Below, piece after piece: positions 41,101 to 54,361 of a DNA stretch of 64,000 nt (within the stretch, counting starts at the first letter, position 1; each line of letters starts with the position of its first letter). Below the pieces are notes generated by a model. It did not search any database. It saw only the letters and a program-made list of their open reading frames with translations, and was not told the DNA's origin. The stretch spans positions 12,501,394 to 12,565,393 of the forward strand of contig CM012953.1 of the NCBI GenBank assembly GCA_000181795.3, written 5' to 3'. This stretch comes from Trichinella spiralis. Taxonomy: Eukaryota; Nematoda; Enoplea; Trichinellida; Trichinellidae. The translations under genes were made by a program, and so were the position numbers.

Positions 41101-44100
41101 TTGATCAGATTTTTGTTTATTGCAGATCCGTCTGTTCAAAAAATTCAGAAATTTGTTTTGTCACATGCTATAACAGTTAAAAGTTAAAACATAGCAATTA
41201 TTTTTAAAATAGCCATTTTCTTTTGAAATTGTCACAACGCACTCCATTTATTAGTCTTATATTGATTTACTCTTGATAACTCACGATTATTTACTTCTGA
41301 TGACTTTTGATGAGTCACTGTTTATGGCTGCTAATATTTCTTTTGTAATGTTCACATTCACTTTACTATAAAATAATTTGCAGTAAAAAGTTTTCTAGTG
41401 AAATTTTCAATTTTTAATTTCATGTTATGCTTATTCCAAACTAAAAAAAGCCTTTTAATTTTCTGAATATTAAATTTCAATTCTTTTTTTTTTGCATTTT
41501 TAAGTCATTATTGGTATGTTATAAAGGTTTAACTTTCATTTATAAAAATTAAAGTTATTTCATTACTGTTTTTCACATTTGTATATCTAACATAGCAATT
41601 TTTATTGGGTGTTATTTAACCCATATTTATATTATTGAAGGATTTGTATAGTTTTTAAGAAGTGGAAAATTTTGTTGTAATGTATATTTCTTTTACTTAC
41701 AATAACAACATTCGCTTTCAAAGTATAGTTTTTATTGTATGTTCAGAATGTGAAATTTGTGACGTTATTATTTATGACATACATAATAATTTCCCACTGA
41801 TTAATATTTGCCATGCATTGCAGAGAAGCTTATAAGTAATGGCTTTGTTTTGATGCTGATCGCATGTGGTGTTATTAATTGTGATGTATTACACGTTTTC
41901 TTCTTCATACCGAAAGTACACATTCGACTGCTGTTTATCTCATTCAGCTGGACAATTATTAAATTGTTTGTTGAATAATTTGTGAATTTCTTAATGTTAA
42001 GAAAATTATATTGAAGAACAACAAATCAATGAATGCAAAAGAAGCAAATTTTGCAACTGCATGCAAATTTTTCAATAAAACTTATTTGACAAACCCACTT
42101 TTATTACTTTTTAATGAATTTGAATGAATCAATTTATTTCACTTCTGCTGTTTTTCATTGTGAGTAATTTCACTGAAGAACAAAAAGAAAAGTCATGTAA
42201 GTTCAATTTTTTGTTTACCTGAAACAATTTCAGTTCATAAATTTGGATAGTTTCCTTTGTTTATAGATTAATTTTTATTCGAATTTTGAGTATAACGATG
42301 TTAGGAGTTTTATTAACATGTGAAGTGCTATATTTATATTCTTTTTTCAATGTTTAATTTCAAATTTCTCTAGTAAACTAAACAACAGCTTGAATTTTAA
42401 TTATAATACTTATTTGAAATTACTATTGAATATATTAAAATAATTTATTAAAAAGGAATTTTATTGAGGAGTCAATGTTTTCAAAGATTATATAATGCTT
42501 TTATGTACAAATGCAAACTGTTTCAATAATGTATAATGCATAAAATATATTTTCAATTAAGTTGTTCATTTATTATGTAATACACTGAAGTTCTGTTTAA
42601 AATATTCAAACTATTCAATATATTAAATTAAATTTGTTTCTTTAAGTATTTTGAATACAAGAAGTAATGATTTTTAAATATTTTAATATTTAGAAGAGTT
42701 TCATTATAAATAATTTATTTCAACAGAATTTAAGGAAGCTTTGCTTCTAATTCAAGCTTCTTTTGCCGTTTGCATTTCGAAATATAAGTTCAATGAATAA
42801 TTCAAAATTTAACAGTTGAGCTGCATTATGATTATATACTTCAAAGTGAGCACTTCATTGACATTTTTATTATTAAAGCACCTTAAGTATTCTGGGTGGC
42901 TTTAGTTCAATACATTTGTAATAAAATCAAAATATTACATGCTTGTGAAAAACTGCATCAAATGAATATAAAATAGACATAAATTAATATAGCAAATTGG
43001 TCATGCTTGTTCATAATTATAAATATTTTATTGCAACACGCAAAAACGCAGCAAAATATATATATATTTAGGAGTGAATCGCAAATCGCAAGTCAATACA
43101 ATAAATGGAATTGCGATTTATTAACGTATGTTGTCTGCCATTGAATTTTCAACAGTTCTTTTTGTAAATTCTTGCTGTAAATGCGACTTTTAAATGTGGA
43201 TGACAAATTGAGATATATTTGCAAAGTTTTACAAAGTTTTGCTTGTTAATCACATTTACAAGTAACACTTTTATTTGCTTTAAATGCTTTATATCTATTT
43301 TAAAATTGATTTATTGCAGTTTTATAATGTTGGTTATAATTTTTGCATGCTAAAAAGCATATTTAAATTGCATAATAAAAAATGGTAAGAACTTAATACA
43401 AATAATAATAGTAAATACTAAAATAAATTATATTAAAGTTGCACAAAAATGAAATAGAGCTCTTTATGAAATTTTGAATTTGTAATAAGTAAAAGTTGTA
43501 AATTCTTAAATTCCAATTTGCATAGAAACTACGTTCATCTCATTGAAATTATTATTCATAAATATGCCAATCTCTATTTCTTTATTTGCATCAAGTGATT
43601 TTGTAAGGTAAAATTTTTAATATATAAAATAATCTGTTAAAATGTTATGCTAGTAAATATACCGTTACTACAACAAATTATATTGCTTTCTTGGTAGTTG
43701 ATATTTCCTGCTTTCGAAATAATTGTTTTCATTCAAATGCATATATAACTTAGAACTTCACAATAAAAAGATTTAAATTATAAATTTCATGTATGTCTTC
43801 TTAAATGCATTTTATTATTACATATATTAATTTTACTGTTTATTGTCATGTCACGTTTTCTAAAATTAAACTTAATCAATGCTCTGCGAACAATGATCAG
43901 ACATGTTTCTTACAAGAGACAAATTAAATATTATTTATTTCAAAGCAATAAAGCAAAAATAAAAGTTTTGTGAAATTTTTCTATTGATGTTTTGAAAAAT
44001 ATATGTGAAGTAAAAGAAAAAAAATGTATTAAGTAATGTTCTTTCAGTAACTTTGCAAATTTTTCAAACGGCATTAAATAAAGTCATCTTATATGCTTTC

Positions 44101-47100
44101 ACAAAAATATAAGTTAAAGTCTTTCCGTTATATTAAACTTTGATTTCTCTTATTTATCATTTTTTCCATTTTAAATATTTATTAGCTGTTTATCAATTTC
44201 ATCCCCTTATAGATTTTTTGTAATGTGTTTAAAAATTGCAGACATCAGACGTATTATCATATTTTAAAGCTGCTAAAAATTCAAAGTTTGCCCATGAAAT
44301 TTATGCAATCTATTTTATAACAAACAATTAATGTTGGTGAAAAATTAAACTGGATATTTAATTATTTTCATTGTAACTCATTCCAAAAGGAATGCTAAAA
44401 TAAATGACACTGTTTCTGTTCTACTCTATGATATAGTAAAATTAAAATGGCCAAACATTTTGTTGCTTATTGAATTAAAATTATTACTTCTATTTTGAAA
44501 ATCTGATTTGCTTAATTGTATTTATTTTCACATTTTTGGCAGTTTTAAGTAATTTCAAGTGAAATCATAAGTTTTTGAAATTAATTATTTTACAGAGTTA
44601 TATAGCTTTAACGGTGACTGATATCACTTTGTAAAATTGTCTCATATTCAGATAATTGAATATGATAATTACACAATTTTTATCATAATTGTTTCATTTA
44701 TTCAACGTTGCACTTTTTGCACTGGAATTCAGTTCAACTGTCTTCTTACAAAATTCTTCATTAAAGCAGTTTAGCTAGTATTATTTCGCGTGCACTCTTA
44801 CATGCTTTTACAACTTCATTTCTTTGAAATAAAAATTCATATAATAATATGATAGTAATTTATTTACGTTTTCTATAAATTTTTTGTTAGTTTAAACGCT
44901 GAAATAGCAAAAAATAGCGGCGCTTCTTCGTGCTTTATCAACTTGAAAGTTTTGTTTAAATTTTTCTTGAATAAAAAACATCTTTTATTTTTCACTACAA
45001 ATAGTGTTTTTATCATAAATTTGTTTAATTTGTTGTTTGTAATACAAATGAAATATAATTAATATAAGTATTTTACAATGAATCTAAATATTGAACGAGG
45101 TAATTTAATCGGTTAATTTAGACTAATATTAGAAGTTCATTAAATTTATTTTATTATTATCATATTTACTTAAATAAACTTACAGTAAATTATAATCATA
45201 TAAGGGTGCTTTTCATTAGCAAGTCATCACTGATTTCGAAACAAAACATGAAAACACAATAAAATACGTTATAATTCATGGGAATATATGAAAATAGCAG
45301 TGCACAATTCTTTGTAATTTAAGTGAAATGTTTATTTTTAGCTTTGTATTGATTGCAGTGAAATGTATTTTCATAAATTATAATAATAAATTACCCATTA
45401 CATATGTTTTAGTAAATTCTAAATCAACAATTCTTTCCATGATCCACAAAGCAATTTTCTAAGAATAAAACCGCTTTTAGACACAAAAAAAATGTTGTTC
45501 GTAAACTAATTAACTTTATTGTTTAGGCTTTCTAATCAAGCTTAAAATTTATAAACATGTTTTGTTGCATAGTAGATTTTGCCATTAATAAAACAGTTTA
45601 ATTAAAATATACCACATTGAGCACTCTGCTTTATTAATGCAGTACAGCGGCATCGGCAATTTCATGTTCACGGCAGGGATGCCAGTACTATAGGAAACTG
45701 TTTCCTCTGTTTTAAATAAATACATATTCTAATTTTGCTTCAGTTTTCTTACATTTTGCACAGTTTGCAATATTGGAAGGCAACTAATCTGTAAAATAAA
45801 TATTCAGATCGATTGACGTTGCTACTTTTGAAAGAAATGACATGCATTTTCAAACTTTGATCACGTATGGCCGTGCACATCATGCGCTTATCTATTCAAG
45901 GAATAACCAAGGTATTATTACACAATCGTAAATTACATTTCATTTGGCAGCAGTATGGATAACAGAACTAATTATAGCCATATTTCAGTGGTCAGTCATT
46001 GAGAATAAACAATCGATAATGCTAACCTTTAATAATAATGCCTAGTTACTGAATTAAGTTGTTGTAAAAGCTCGACGGTTTCTACAATTGAATCAATCAC
46101 ACAGTGGTTACATAACTTATAAAAGAATAAGATAAGTTTTGCAAATGCTTGGACAATTATTAATTAGTTCAAGTTTGGATCTACTATTTATGACACTCTT
46201 TTTGTGTAAAATTTACAATGGGTAATTGCTTCGCATATATGGCAAGCTTAATTTCAGCCTCTATCAATCAGGCATGTTCGATTTATTCAAGAAGGTAACG
46301 TATTTCAAATATAGCTAAAGCTTAATTTTCTTTATGATTTCATTAACTGGAAATTCTAAAAAATTCTAAAACCTTAAAATAATATATTTATCAATTAAAA
46401 TAATTATGATATACAGTTACTCACAATTATTTAAACATATTTGAATTTAAAATGCTTTATAGCAATATCTGTTTTGAATTATTAAAAATAAGAGAAAATA
46501 AACATAAAAGTCATTGTAAACCCGCACTTTTAATTAAAAAAACGGTGTTACTTTAAAATCATTAGTTTTTAACAATGCGGCAATGAAGCAAATTGATAAA
46601 TAATTTAAAAAATTATCTAGATTTGATGAACTTGAATTAAAATTGTATAAAATGTTAATCATGAGTATGTTAATGCTTCAGTTAACTGTCTTTTAAAAAA
46701 TTTTTTTCATTTATATGTTAATTTTCAATACAGGAAATGCTTTTATTTCATACAACGAATTGCTAACCTTAATTAAAAATATTAGATAATGACCATATAT
46801 ACAATATAATAAAGTTAAAGTATTTGCAAAGTATTTCTTTATTTATTTAATTTGATAAAAAGCAATTTAATCTATTATACTGGAATACGTGATATAAGCA
46901 ACTATTTTTGAATGTAATGAATAAAACAACCATTAAATTCATGGATGTTTAAAGAAAATTCTTATTAATTAATAGATATTTTTAAGAAAAGGTTTGCTAA
47001 AATTTATATTTCACAATATTTTTACAACGCTCAGCGATTTTTGAAAATTGAAATTACTCAATTCCACTGCATTTATATTAATGTTTTTCTTTATATATCA

Positions 47101-49734
47101 AAATAAAATTAATTATTCATATTGCAATTCACACATAAGGTGTACGCAAACATTTATCCATCTTGGAAATGATTAGAAACTAATTCTTATAATTTAACTT
47201 AAAATTTTCCCGTGCAAGCAAGCTAAGAGGTTTCTTGGTGCATTATTAATTACAGAAAAAAGAATCATTTTTTCAATACAGTTTTTTTTATTAAAGCATA
47301 AATTACGGAATAAGGAAATGTTACTATTATGTTGAAATTTCATATTATGACATCATTTATATAAGAAACCAAATTTATTTTGATTAATATATTATAAAGA
47401 AAAATCTCACAGAATGAGCGTTAAAATTTTAATGAAGAGTTTTATTTATTTCATATATAAATGCGTGCATATTTTAAATCAGATGCAATTGCAGCTACTC
47501 TAATGCAACGTTGTCTACTAATGAAAGGTAGGCTTTTTGATTTTTGGACATTTTGGACTTTATTTCTAACATTACATTGCAATAACTTGCAGTACCAATG
47601 GATTGAAGTGTTTAGTAGTATTAAGCCATTTTCCTATTTTCAAGTAAATAATGCTACATTTAAATATTAAATGTGATCTTTTAATTTTTATGTTACAAAA
47701 AAAGCAATACATGTAATGATGACTAATAAAAAGTCAAATTTTATTTAAAAATGTAACTTAAAATTCAAAAGTGCATAACGGCCATAGAAAATTGATATGT
47801 TACATCGAATGACAATAAAAAATGATTCAAGCAATTTAAAATTTCAAATTAAGCTTAAAATCTAATTTTATAGTGTTTTTCTTATTTTAATTATTTTGAA
47901 TTTCTTTCTGCAAATGACTGTTTTTGCTAGCAGCGTAATTGTAGTCAGAGATTCATAATGATCTATCTACTCAGCTATTGACAGAGCATTTAAAATTATC
48001 TTTGAAGCATGAACAATATCCAATTTTAAGGTTAATTTTAAAATCAAGCATTTTACATGGGTAGTTTTAATTTTCAATTTGTCCGCATAATAAATAATGC
48101 ATTTTTCATGCATTCAGTGAAAATATTTCATTTTAAAACATTCAATTTCTTATAATTTTTAAAGTAACTTAAATATTAGATGACTTCATTATAATGTGCG
48201 GCTTTCGCTTTATTCTTATAAGGCAATATACTTGATTTATGCATTTCAAAATTTGCTTTATGCTTTTTCTTTAGCAATTTATTTCTTCTGTAATTGTTTT
48301 ACTTCATTAAAATGTTAAATCTTGCTTGTTCATGAAGAATTTTTCATTTAAAATATATTTCAGTAAATACATTATTTAAATGTTTTAAAATATGCGATAT
48401 TGTTTGATAAAATTTTAAACAGATTCTTATTAATTAACCATCACATTAAGGGAACTTCATTTTATAATAGAATTTTACGCATTGCGTGTTTATTTGAATT
48501 ATTTTATTTGCTTCTGCAAAAATATCATTTATATCGGTATATAATTGATGCCAAACTGGCAAAAAATTATTACATAAAAATGAAAATTTTTTGAAATGCT
48601 AGTTTCCCAAAAAATTGCGATCAGATAAAAAAGTAATTTTTTAATTAAAAAATATATAAGAATGTATTAGAAGCATATTTATTAACTGTATAATTCATTT
48701 TAAATTTGCTTTCAAAAGAACTTTTTCATGCTGACATGGTAATGGTAATAAAAACAAATGCGCATGACAAAGCATATAAAAGGCAAACAAATGATGAATA
48801 GTGTTGCAAAGTTTAAAAGATGAAAATAAAATAAGCCTTGTTCTTCTGTTAAAATAAATGATAAACGACAAAAAAGCTGAAATTTGTATTCTTTGTTTAC
48901 TAAACAACTTTTAATAAATTTTTTAATCAATAACAGCCATATTATATTGTTCTTTGTCTGATTTATTACGTTAAGCCGTTTTTTATTTTTAATAAATCTT
49001 TCAAGCGTTCAATTCCAGTTTTCAAAAAGTAAGTGCTTGCAGCTTTTTATTCAAATTAAGAATATCTGCGACAATTGTTGTATGTTTTTTTTATTTGCAT
49101 TTTGTTAGCTCAGTTTTTAGATCATATCTTTGGGGCTTCAGCGCACTTTTGGTTCATATATGCACAACTGTTCAGAGAACTGTGCCCATTGAAGCACAGT
49201 GCACAAAGTTTGCATATAATTAATGAATAATATTTTTCAATGATCTAATGATTTAACAAAATGTAGATATTATTGTCAAATTCGTGTCATCATTTCCAGT
49301 TTTTGATGCTTTTACTTCATTAACTGGAAAGTCAAATGATTAATAACCGGTGATAGATTTAATTATGAAATTACTTCTTATTTACACAAAGCTTTCTCAA
49401 CAGTATTGTATTATTCAAGACTGACCAATGATTCTGAATTAACATATTCAATTAAGTTAATTAGTGGATTGAATTTATTACTTTTTTATAATTTCAATAA
49501 GCTCCAAGGATATTTTTGAACTTGAATATTTGCATGTAATTTATACTTTAAAAATTATTTTTAACGAAACGTTTGGAAAGTGTGTTTTTATAATAAATAA
49601 AATGAAATGATCAAACTTTTTATAAATTCTGATGTCATGATCGATAATTATTTTGTGATTTGTAATTTAAAGGTACTATATATAATATTGAAATTTTTGC
49701 ATAATTATTATTGTAGGTATAATGTGCATATGAA
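38110..49734. other. Gene desert, about 11.6 kb
   Basis: AT-rich DNA with no gene that can be supported. It may include the missing first exon of GID4 near its left edge. A weak repeat family is visible: segments near 39010-39050 and 39120-39175 resemble 40108-40150 and 40433-40482. Open frames at 39320-39520, 39948-40347 and 40481-40789 show no recognisable homology and may be repeat-derived. Nothing was recognised from 40.8 to 49.7 kb. Confidence 0.5.
39010..40482 (+). repeat. Diverged repeat segments in direct orientation
   Basis: CATCAGATCACGCGCATTA at about 39017 recurs as TATCAGATCACGCGCATTA at about 40114, each followed by a further 15 or so similar bases. About 100-300 bases later, GTGCAGCTTGATGGATTTCT at 39137 resembles GCGCAGCTTTTGAATTTCT at 40453, both ending in GCATGGTA. 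Order is conserved, so these are two copies of one degraded element of unknown class. The span given covers both copies and the sequence between. Confidence 0.5.
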
Positions 49735-50316
49735 ATGCTGGAAAATACAAATGTCAATGAATCGTTTTCATTAAACATCTCTGCCATAAATGATAATAAT
49801 GAAGACATTACTGTTTATATTCTCAGCAGCATCAGTGGTTTGATTGCAGTTATAACAAACGTTCTATTTTTATTTGCCATGGTACGGGTAAAAACTGACT
49901 CCAGAGTTAAAAAATATCTTTTTGGTAAGTAGAAAATGTGATGGGAATTTCAAATTTATTTTGCATGAAATATTTTATTGTTAGCAATAATTACGTAAAA
50001 CCAAACGCAAAACATAAAATGTATTTGAATTTATCAGATGTAAAATATTCAATTTACTTTAAAATAAAAAACTGTAAAGACCATGATTTTACTGGACCTG
50101 CATTATCTTATATTATATTATATTATCTTACCTTATCTTATCTTTATTGGACTTCTTATTCAACTGCCAGTTAATTTTATTTTACAAAGTAGTTGTTTGA
50201 CACAAAGTGAACAATAAACGTATGCAAGAGAATTTATAAAAGCCGCTTTCGTTATTTGTGAAAGCTTTCAGTATTATTTCCATACATGCAATGGCAACTT
50301 TTTCGCCGAATATTAT

Positions 50317-50357
<41 letters not shown>

Positions 50358-51210
50358 TATATATGTATTTGATTTGTTCTTTTTTTCAGCATTTTCATTT
50401 GGGTGTGCTATCAAAGGATTTTCAATCTCTTTTGCAAATATTGAACGCCTGCTGGAAGAGACAGATGTAAAGGTACCTGTAAGCCATTGCCTGAAGCCGG
50501 TACCAAATGTACTGCTCAACATGTTTTCGCTGTGGCTGACTACGTTGAGTCTGTTTTTTATGGCTGTTGACCGTTTAGTTGCCATTCGATCAATCAAACT
50601 TTCTACAACTGCAAAGCTGAAGTTGAGGTCGCATCTATTTTTGATTGCTGTAATTTCGCTTAGCATTTTGAATTCCGTGGCAATCCTTGCGGACTGCATT
50701 AAGCGTAAAGATGTTAAAGTTTACTCTGTCTGCTATGACAGTGATCTCTTAGCTCGTTGGCATTATATTTATCATTTATTGTCAAGCGTAGGAATTGGCT
50801 ACAGTACTGTACTTATATACGGTTATGCTATGGTTTTGTTGAAGCGCAACGTCGTTTCTGCGAGCGATTCGATTCGAATTTCTCAAATAAGACGAGAAGA
50901 AACGGTAATGCTAAAAATTCGCATCATCATATTTTTTACTTTTCTACTTCGGAACATTCCGTCATCTTTTCACCTAGCTTACATTTTGAACAAAAATTTA
51001 ATATTCATTCGAAAATTTCTTTTCATAGCTGAAAATATCAATTTATCCATTTATGCAACTTATTCCATTGCATCTGATGCAGAACTGCGTAATGCTCTGT
51101 TGAATTCTTGTATCTGCGGCCATTTCTGTTCTGATCACCATTCTGCTACTGTTCAACAAATGTCATCTTTCATGAAAGTAACCAGCGATAACCATAATTC
51201 AAAAAAATAA
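49735..51210 (+). CDS. Seven-transmembrane G-protein-coupled receptor A, nematode serpentine type (336 aa)
   Basis: Exon 1 (49735-49924) and exon 2 (50390-51210) join in phase 1 to give 336 aa. The N terminus has NES and NIS glycosylation sequons. TM1 is VYILSSISGLIAVITNVLFL. Exon 2 carries TM2-TM7. TM3 ends FFMAVDRLVAIRSI, where DRL replaces the class A DRY. A Cys at the start of TM3 (VSHCLKP) and one in the second outer loop (YSVCYDSD) can form the conserved disulfide. TM6 follows RREETVMLKIRIIIFFTF with IPSSFH, and TM7 is ENINLSIYATYSIASDAELR in place of NPxxY. The layout resembles nematode Srsx-like chemoreceptors; ligand unknown. It is paralogous to the receptor at 58682-61663, with the same intron position and phase. 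The intron holds a long TA repeat (about 50322-50355). Confidence 0.85.
50322..50355. repeat. (TA)n microsatellite in receptor A intron
   Basis: About 16 TA units within the single intron of the receptor gene, 35 bases before the acceptor. Seen directly. Confidence 0.9.
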
Positions 51211-52004
51211 AATTTGTTCAAATGCATAAATTGAACAGCAAAAGCAGTCACAACATAAGCATGAATTGAAGCTTCATTTCTAAAGTCACAACTGCTTAAT
51301 GGAGCAGACTCTAATTGGTGCATAAATATAACATATCAATTTTATTGCATAATAACGTACATCTGTGGTGTAATTTGTATGTATCTTTTAATTTTCTTTT
51401 CAGCGCAACAAGATTGTTAGTGCACTTTCAAAAATTCATATTCATTCTATCTAAATGATGGATTACACGTAAAAGATTTCTAATAAATTAATGAATTAAC
51501 TGTTTTTAGCAACTGAACAAAAATAAAGCAATCGCGCAAAAGCAATGTTAAACTTGCTTGATCGTAATTCAAATACTTTAACTATTTCTAAAAATACTAA
51601 AAATATATATAGTAAACACTCAGTCAGTCAGTGCAGCGTATGATTAATGTAATTTACATAAAATTTGTTTAATAAACTGTCTTTACTCAAGTTAGTGTTC
51701 AATGATAAAAAGCATTTATTATTGAATCCAGATGATGGAATTCGTTTTATTATTTATAAATAATTAGTCATTTCTTTTAACTTGAAATGAACTCTGGGTG
51801 TGGATATTGTTAGAATCGTCACCATATTTTTTTATTAAACAACAAGTTTTCCGTTGCAATTAAAGTTTCATTGACTGTAATTAATGAAAGCAATTATAGT
51901 TAAAATGATTCACTTAATAATTTAGAATGTCAAAAATAAAACTTTTTCAGTTGAAATGTTAATAACCTGAAATGTTTAGTAAATGCAAATAAGGTAATAA
52001 TTTC
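51211..52004. other. 3' flank of receptor A, no other feature seen
   Basis: AT-rich sequence between the receptor stop codon and the GC-rich foldback region. It will contain the receptor 3' UTR. No other gene or repeat was recognised. Confidence 0.5.
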
Positions 52005-52455
52005 TAATGCAGATTGCACGCACGATTCCCCTGCGGCGAAGACCGAGTGGGATCTTTTTCGAAGCGAGAGCGGTGACCAACGTGGAGACGAGTGGTACGT
52101 GTGGATTTGTGCTCTGAGAAAGAGCAGAACGGGTGTAACGACCCGCCGGGGTGGGGCCGGCGGATCTGCTTCCGGGTCCTCGCCAGTTCGTCCGCCGTCG
52201 CTCTGTGCTTGCTCTTTCTCGCTCGCTCGGTCTCGCCTTCTCGTCGACATTCTCAGAATACATCTCCACACGTCTCCACGTCCGTCACCTCTCTCGCTCT
52301 GAAAAAGATCCCTCTCGGTCATTGCCGCTCCTGCTTCCCAGGAATTCGGTGTCACCAATGCGCAACCGATACCGAATCGCTTATATGGGGCTGGGTCTCG
52401 CTTGATCTCGAGTCGCCCGTCATGGTCATCCTCTGAGCTTTCCAGTCGACCACCT
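52005..52455. repeat. GC-rich foldback (long imperfect inverted repeat)
   Basis: This island is visibly far richer in G+C than anything around it. The arm at about 52041-52095 (GACCGAGTGGGATCTTTTTC, then GCGAGAG and ACGTGGAGACG) is matched in inverted form at about 52264-52323 (CGTCTCCACGT, CTCTCGCTCTGAAAAAGATC, CCTCTCGGTC). A second inner pair is GAGAAAGAGCA (about 52116) and TGCTCTTTCTC (about 52210). The whole could fold into a hairpin of roughly 300 nt. Open frames crossing it on both strands look like by-products of few stop codons in GC-rich DNA. Identity unknown: a foldback transposon, a structured ncRNA locus or foreign/contaminant DNA are all possible. Confidence 0.7.
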
Positions 52456-53387
52456 TCACACATTTCTAACCACTCCACACATTGATACACATATATTTGT
52501 ATATTCAAATTTATTATTAGTTTTTTATTAACATTTATTATATAAATAAATGTACTGAACAAATTAATTAAATGTATATTATTATTATTATACTGTTAAA
52601 TAAATATGTGCATAAAAATGAATTATTTTATCTAATGGAAAGGTTAATTTAAGAAAAAGCAGTTACGAACTTGTTGCCTATTTTTCCTTTTATTACTTCT
52701 ACAGTAGTATGGACTAAAGATAGAAACAATTTTCCTGAACGTGTTTGACAACAGACTTTTATTTGCTAAGCAAATTTTCATATAAAATTTATTGCTTGTT
52801 TGTGTGTTGTTCTGTTTATCGTAAATTGGGCTGGTTAAACAGGTTGGTTACAACTATTTATTCATGTCGATTTAGGGAAAAAGTTCATTGCAGTTGTCCA
52901 GTTGCATTGCGTTAAACTATTTAGCAATTTGCTTACATTATGCAATTCTATGCATTATTTATTATTTAGAATGCATATTTTTTTGTTGCATGATAATGTT
53001 GAATGTATTATTTAAGCTAAATGTACTTTTTAAAATTTAATTGCACGACAAGCTTTTGTTGATTATCGCAAAGTTACAGTTTTTCTATTTTTCTGAATTT
53101 GCATTTTGTATTTGTTTTTGATATTTTTTCTTGTATTTGCAAAATAACAGCAAAATATATTTCATTAATTAATTAATTGAACAGTGCTTATCTTTATCAT
53201 ATACAATTTTTCAATGATGCTGTTCAAAGCTTTGAATTAATTTTCGATCGCAAAAAGCATGCTTCTGCAATTTCCGCGTGTTATCACAATTTAACAAGCT
53301 GATATTATTTAAATTTTATTCACTGCTTTCAAATGAAAGGATGACAAATGTTTCTTATTATGTTAATGTTTCGTGAGCATTGTAGAA
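52456..53387. other. Intergenic, upstream of GPX A
   Basis: AT-rich sequence between the foldback region and the GPX A start. It contains the short run ATTAATTAATTAATT at about 53165. No promoter motif could be singled out. Confidence 0.45.
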
Positions 53388-54278
53388 ATGGCTTCGAAAA
53401 GCAGCGATAAATGCGTTTACGATTTTGAAGCAAAAGACATCGATGGAAATGTAGTTTCAATGAAAAAATACCAGTAAATAGTTTTAATTCAAATTTTATT
53501 TTTGTATCCTTATTATTATGTGCATTTTAGAGGAAAGATATTGATCATTGTCAATGTCGCAAGTGAATGACGTTTAACTGATAGTAATTACAAACAGCTG
53601 CAACAATTATACACAAAATATGAATCACAGGGCTTACGTATTGCTGCATTCCCATGTAATCAATTCGGAAAGCAGGTGTTTTTATTAAAAAAAATAGAAA
53701 ACAGATTTTGATAAATTCATATGTTTATTGTTTTATCAGGAACCAAAATCAGAGGAAGAAATTAAAAAATTTGCAACAGAACGTTATGGAGTAACATTTG
53801 ATATGTATTCAAAGATTGACGTGAATGATGCAAATGAACATCCATTATGGCATTTTTTGAAGTCCAAACTGAGCGGAACTACTGGAACGTATGTTTAATT
53901 TGTAATTATGAAAATTATTTCATGTTTTGATTTTTGAATATTTTAAAGGCAGATTATTAATATTCATTAAGTGCGGCAATTTTTTTAATGTAAAATTAAA
54001 AAAATTATTTTTAACTTTCAGTTGATTAAAATTGTTAACAATAGAGATAGTAATGTAATTGCATTTTCATGTGCAGGCCAATTAAATGGAATTTTGCAAA
54101 GTTTCTGATTGATCAAAATGGTGTTCCAGTTCGACGCTATGAACCTGATGATTCGCCAAACGTAATTTTTTCAATCTTTGCATACAGTATTCAGTTTAAT
54201 TCTACTTGAACATTTAAATTCTATTTTTAGAGTATGGAACCTGATTTTGTAGCCCTGTTGAACAAAAAAGATTCATAA
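53388..54278 (+). CDS. Selenocysteine-containing GPX4-type glutathione peroxidase A (170 aa)
   Basis: Exons 53388-53473, 53531-53675, 53740-53888, 54077-54161 and 54231-54278 give 170 codons, one of which (residue 42) is an in-frame TGA at 53568-53570. It sits in IVNVAS-E-U-RLTDSNY, precisely where GPX enzymes have catalytic Sec or Cys, and coding homology continues past it for 128 residues. The other catalytic residues are present: Gln in FPCNQFG and Trp-Asn in IKWNFAKF. The short, loop-poor form without a signal peptide matches monomeric GPX4-like enzymes, which reduce lipid and other hydroperoxides in the cytosol. A SECIS hairpin lies 84 bases after the TAA. The residue after Sec is Arg, where the motif usually has Gly. 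Read without Sec decoding it would look like a broken gene. Exon lengths 86/145/149/85 are identical to those of the paralogue at 62752-63585. Confidence 0.93.
53568..53570 (+). other. In-frame TGA, selenocysteine codon of GPX A (residue 42)
   Basis: The triplet TGA lies inside exon 2 between GAA and CGT, aligned with the catalytic Sec position of GPX. Open, homologous coding sequence continues on both sides, and a SECIS lies downstream. Confidence 0.92.
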
Positions 54279-54361
54279 AATATGCAGCTGGTGTGAAAAA
54301 TTAATTTTCACTCTTCTCTTCGCAAACTATCACTATAATTATTATGAATTTAGAATTTAAA

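Noticed and set aside
51930-52562. Minus-strand open frame of 210 codons (and overlapping frames) in the GC-rich island
   Set aside because: Several long frames overlap on both strands of the same GC-rich foldback. The encoded sequence is low-complexity, Arg/Ser/Pro-rich, with no recognisable domain.
53388-54278. GPX A as a pseudogene because of the internal TGA
   Set aside because: The TGA is exactly at the Sec position, the rest of the frame is intact over five exons, and a SECIS is present downstream. The paralogue shows the same arrangement.
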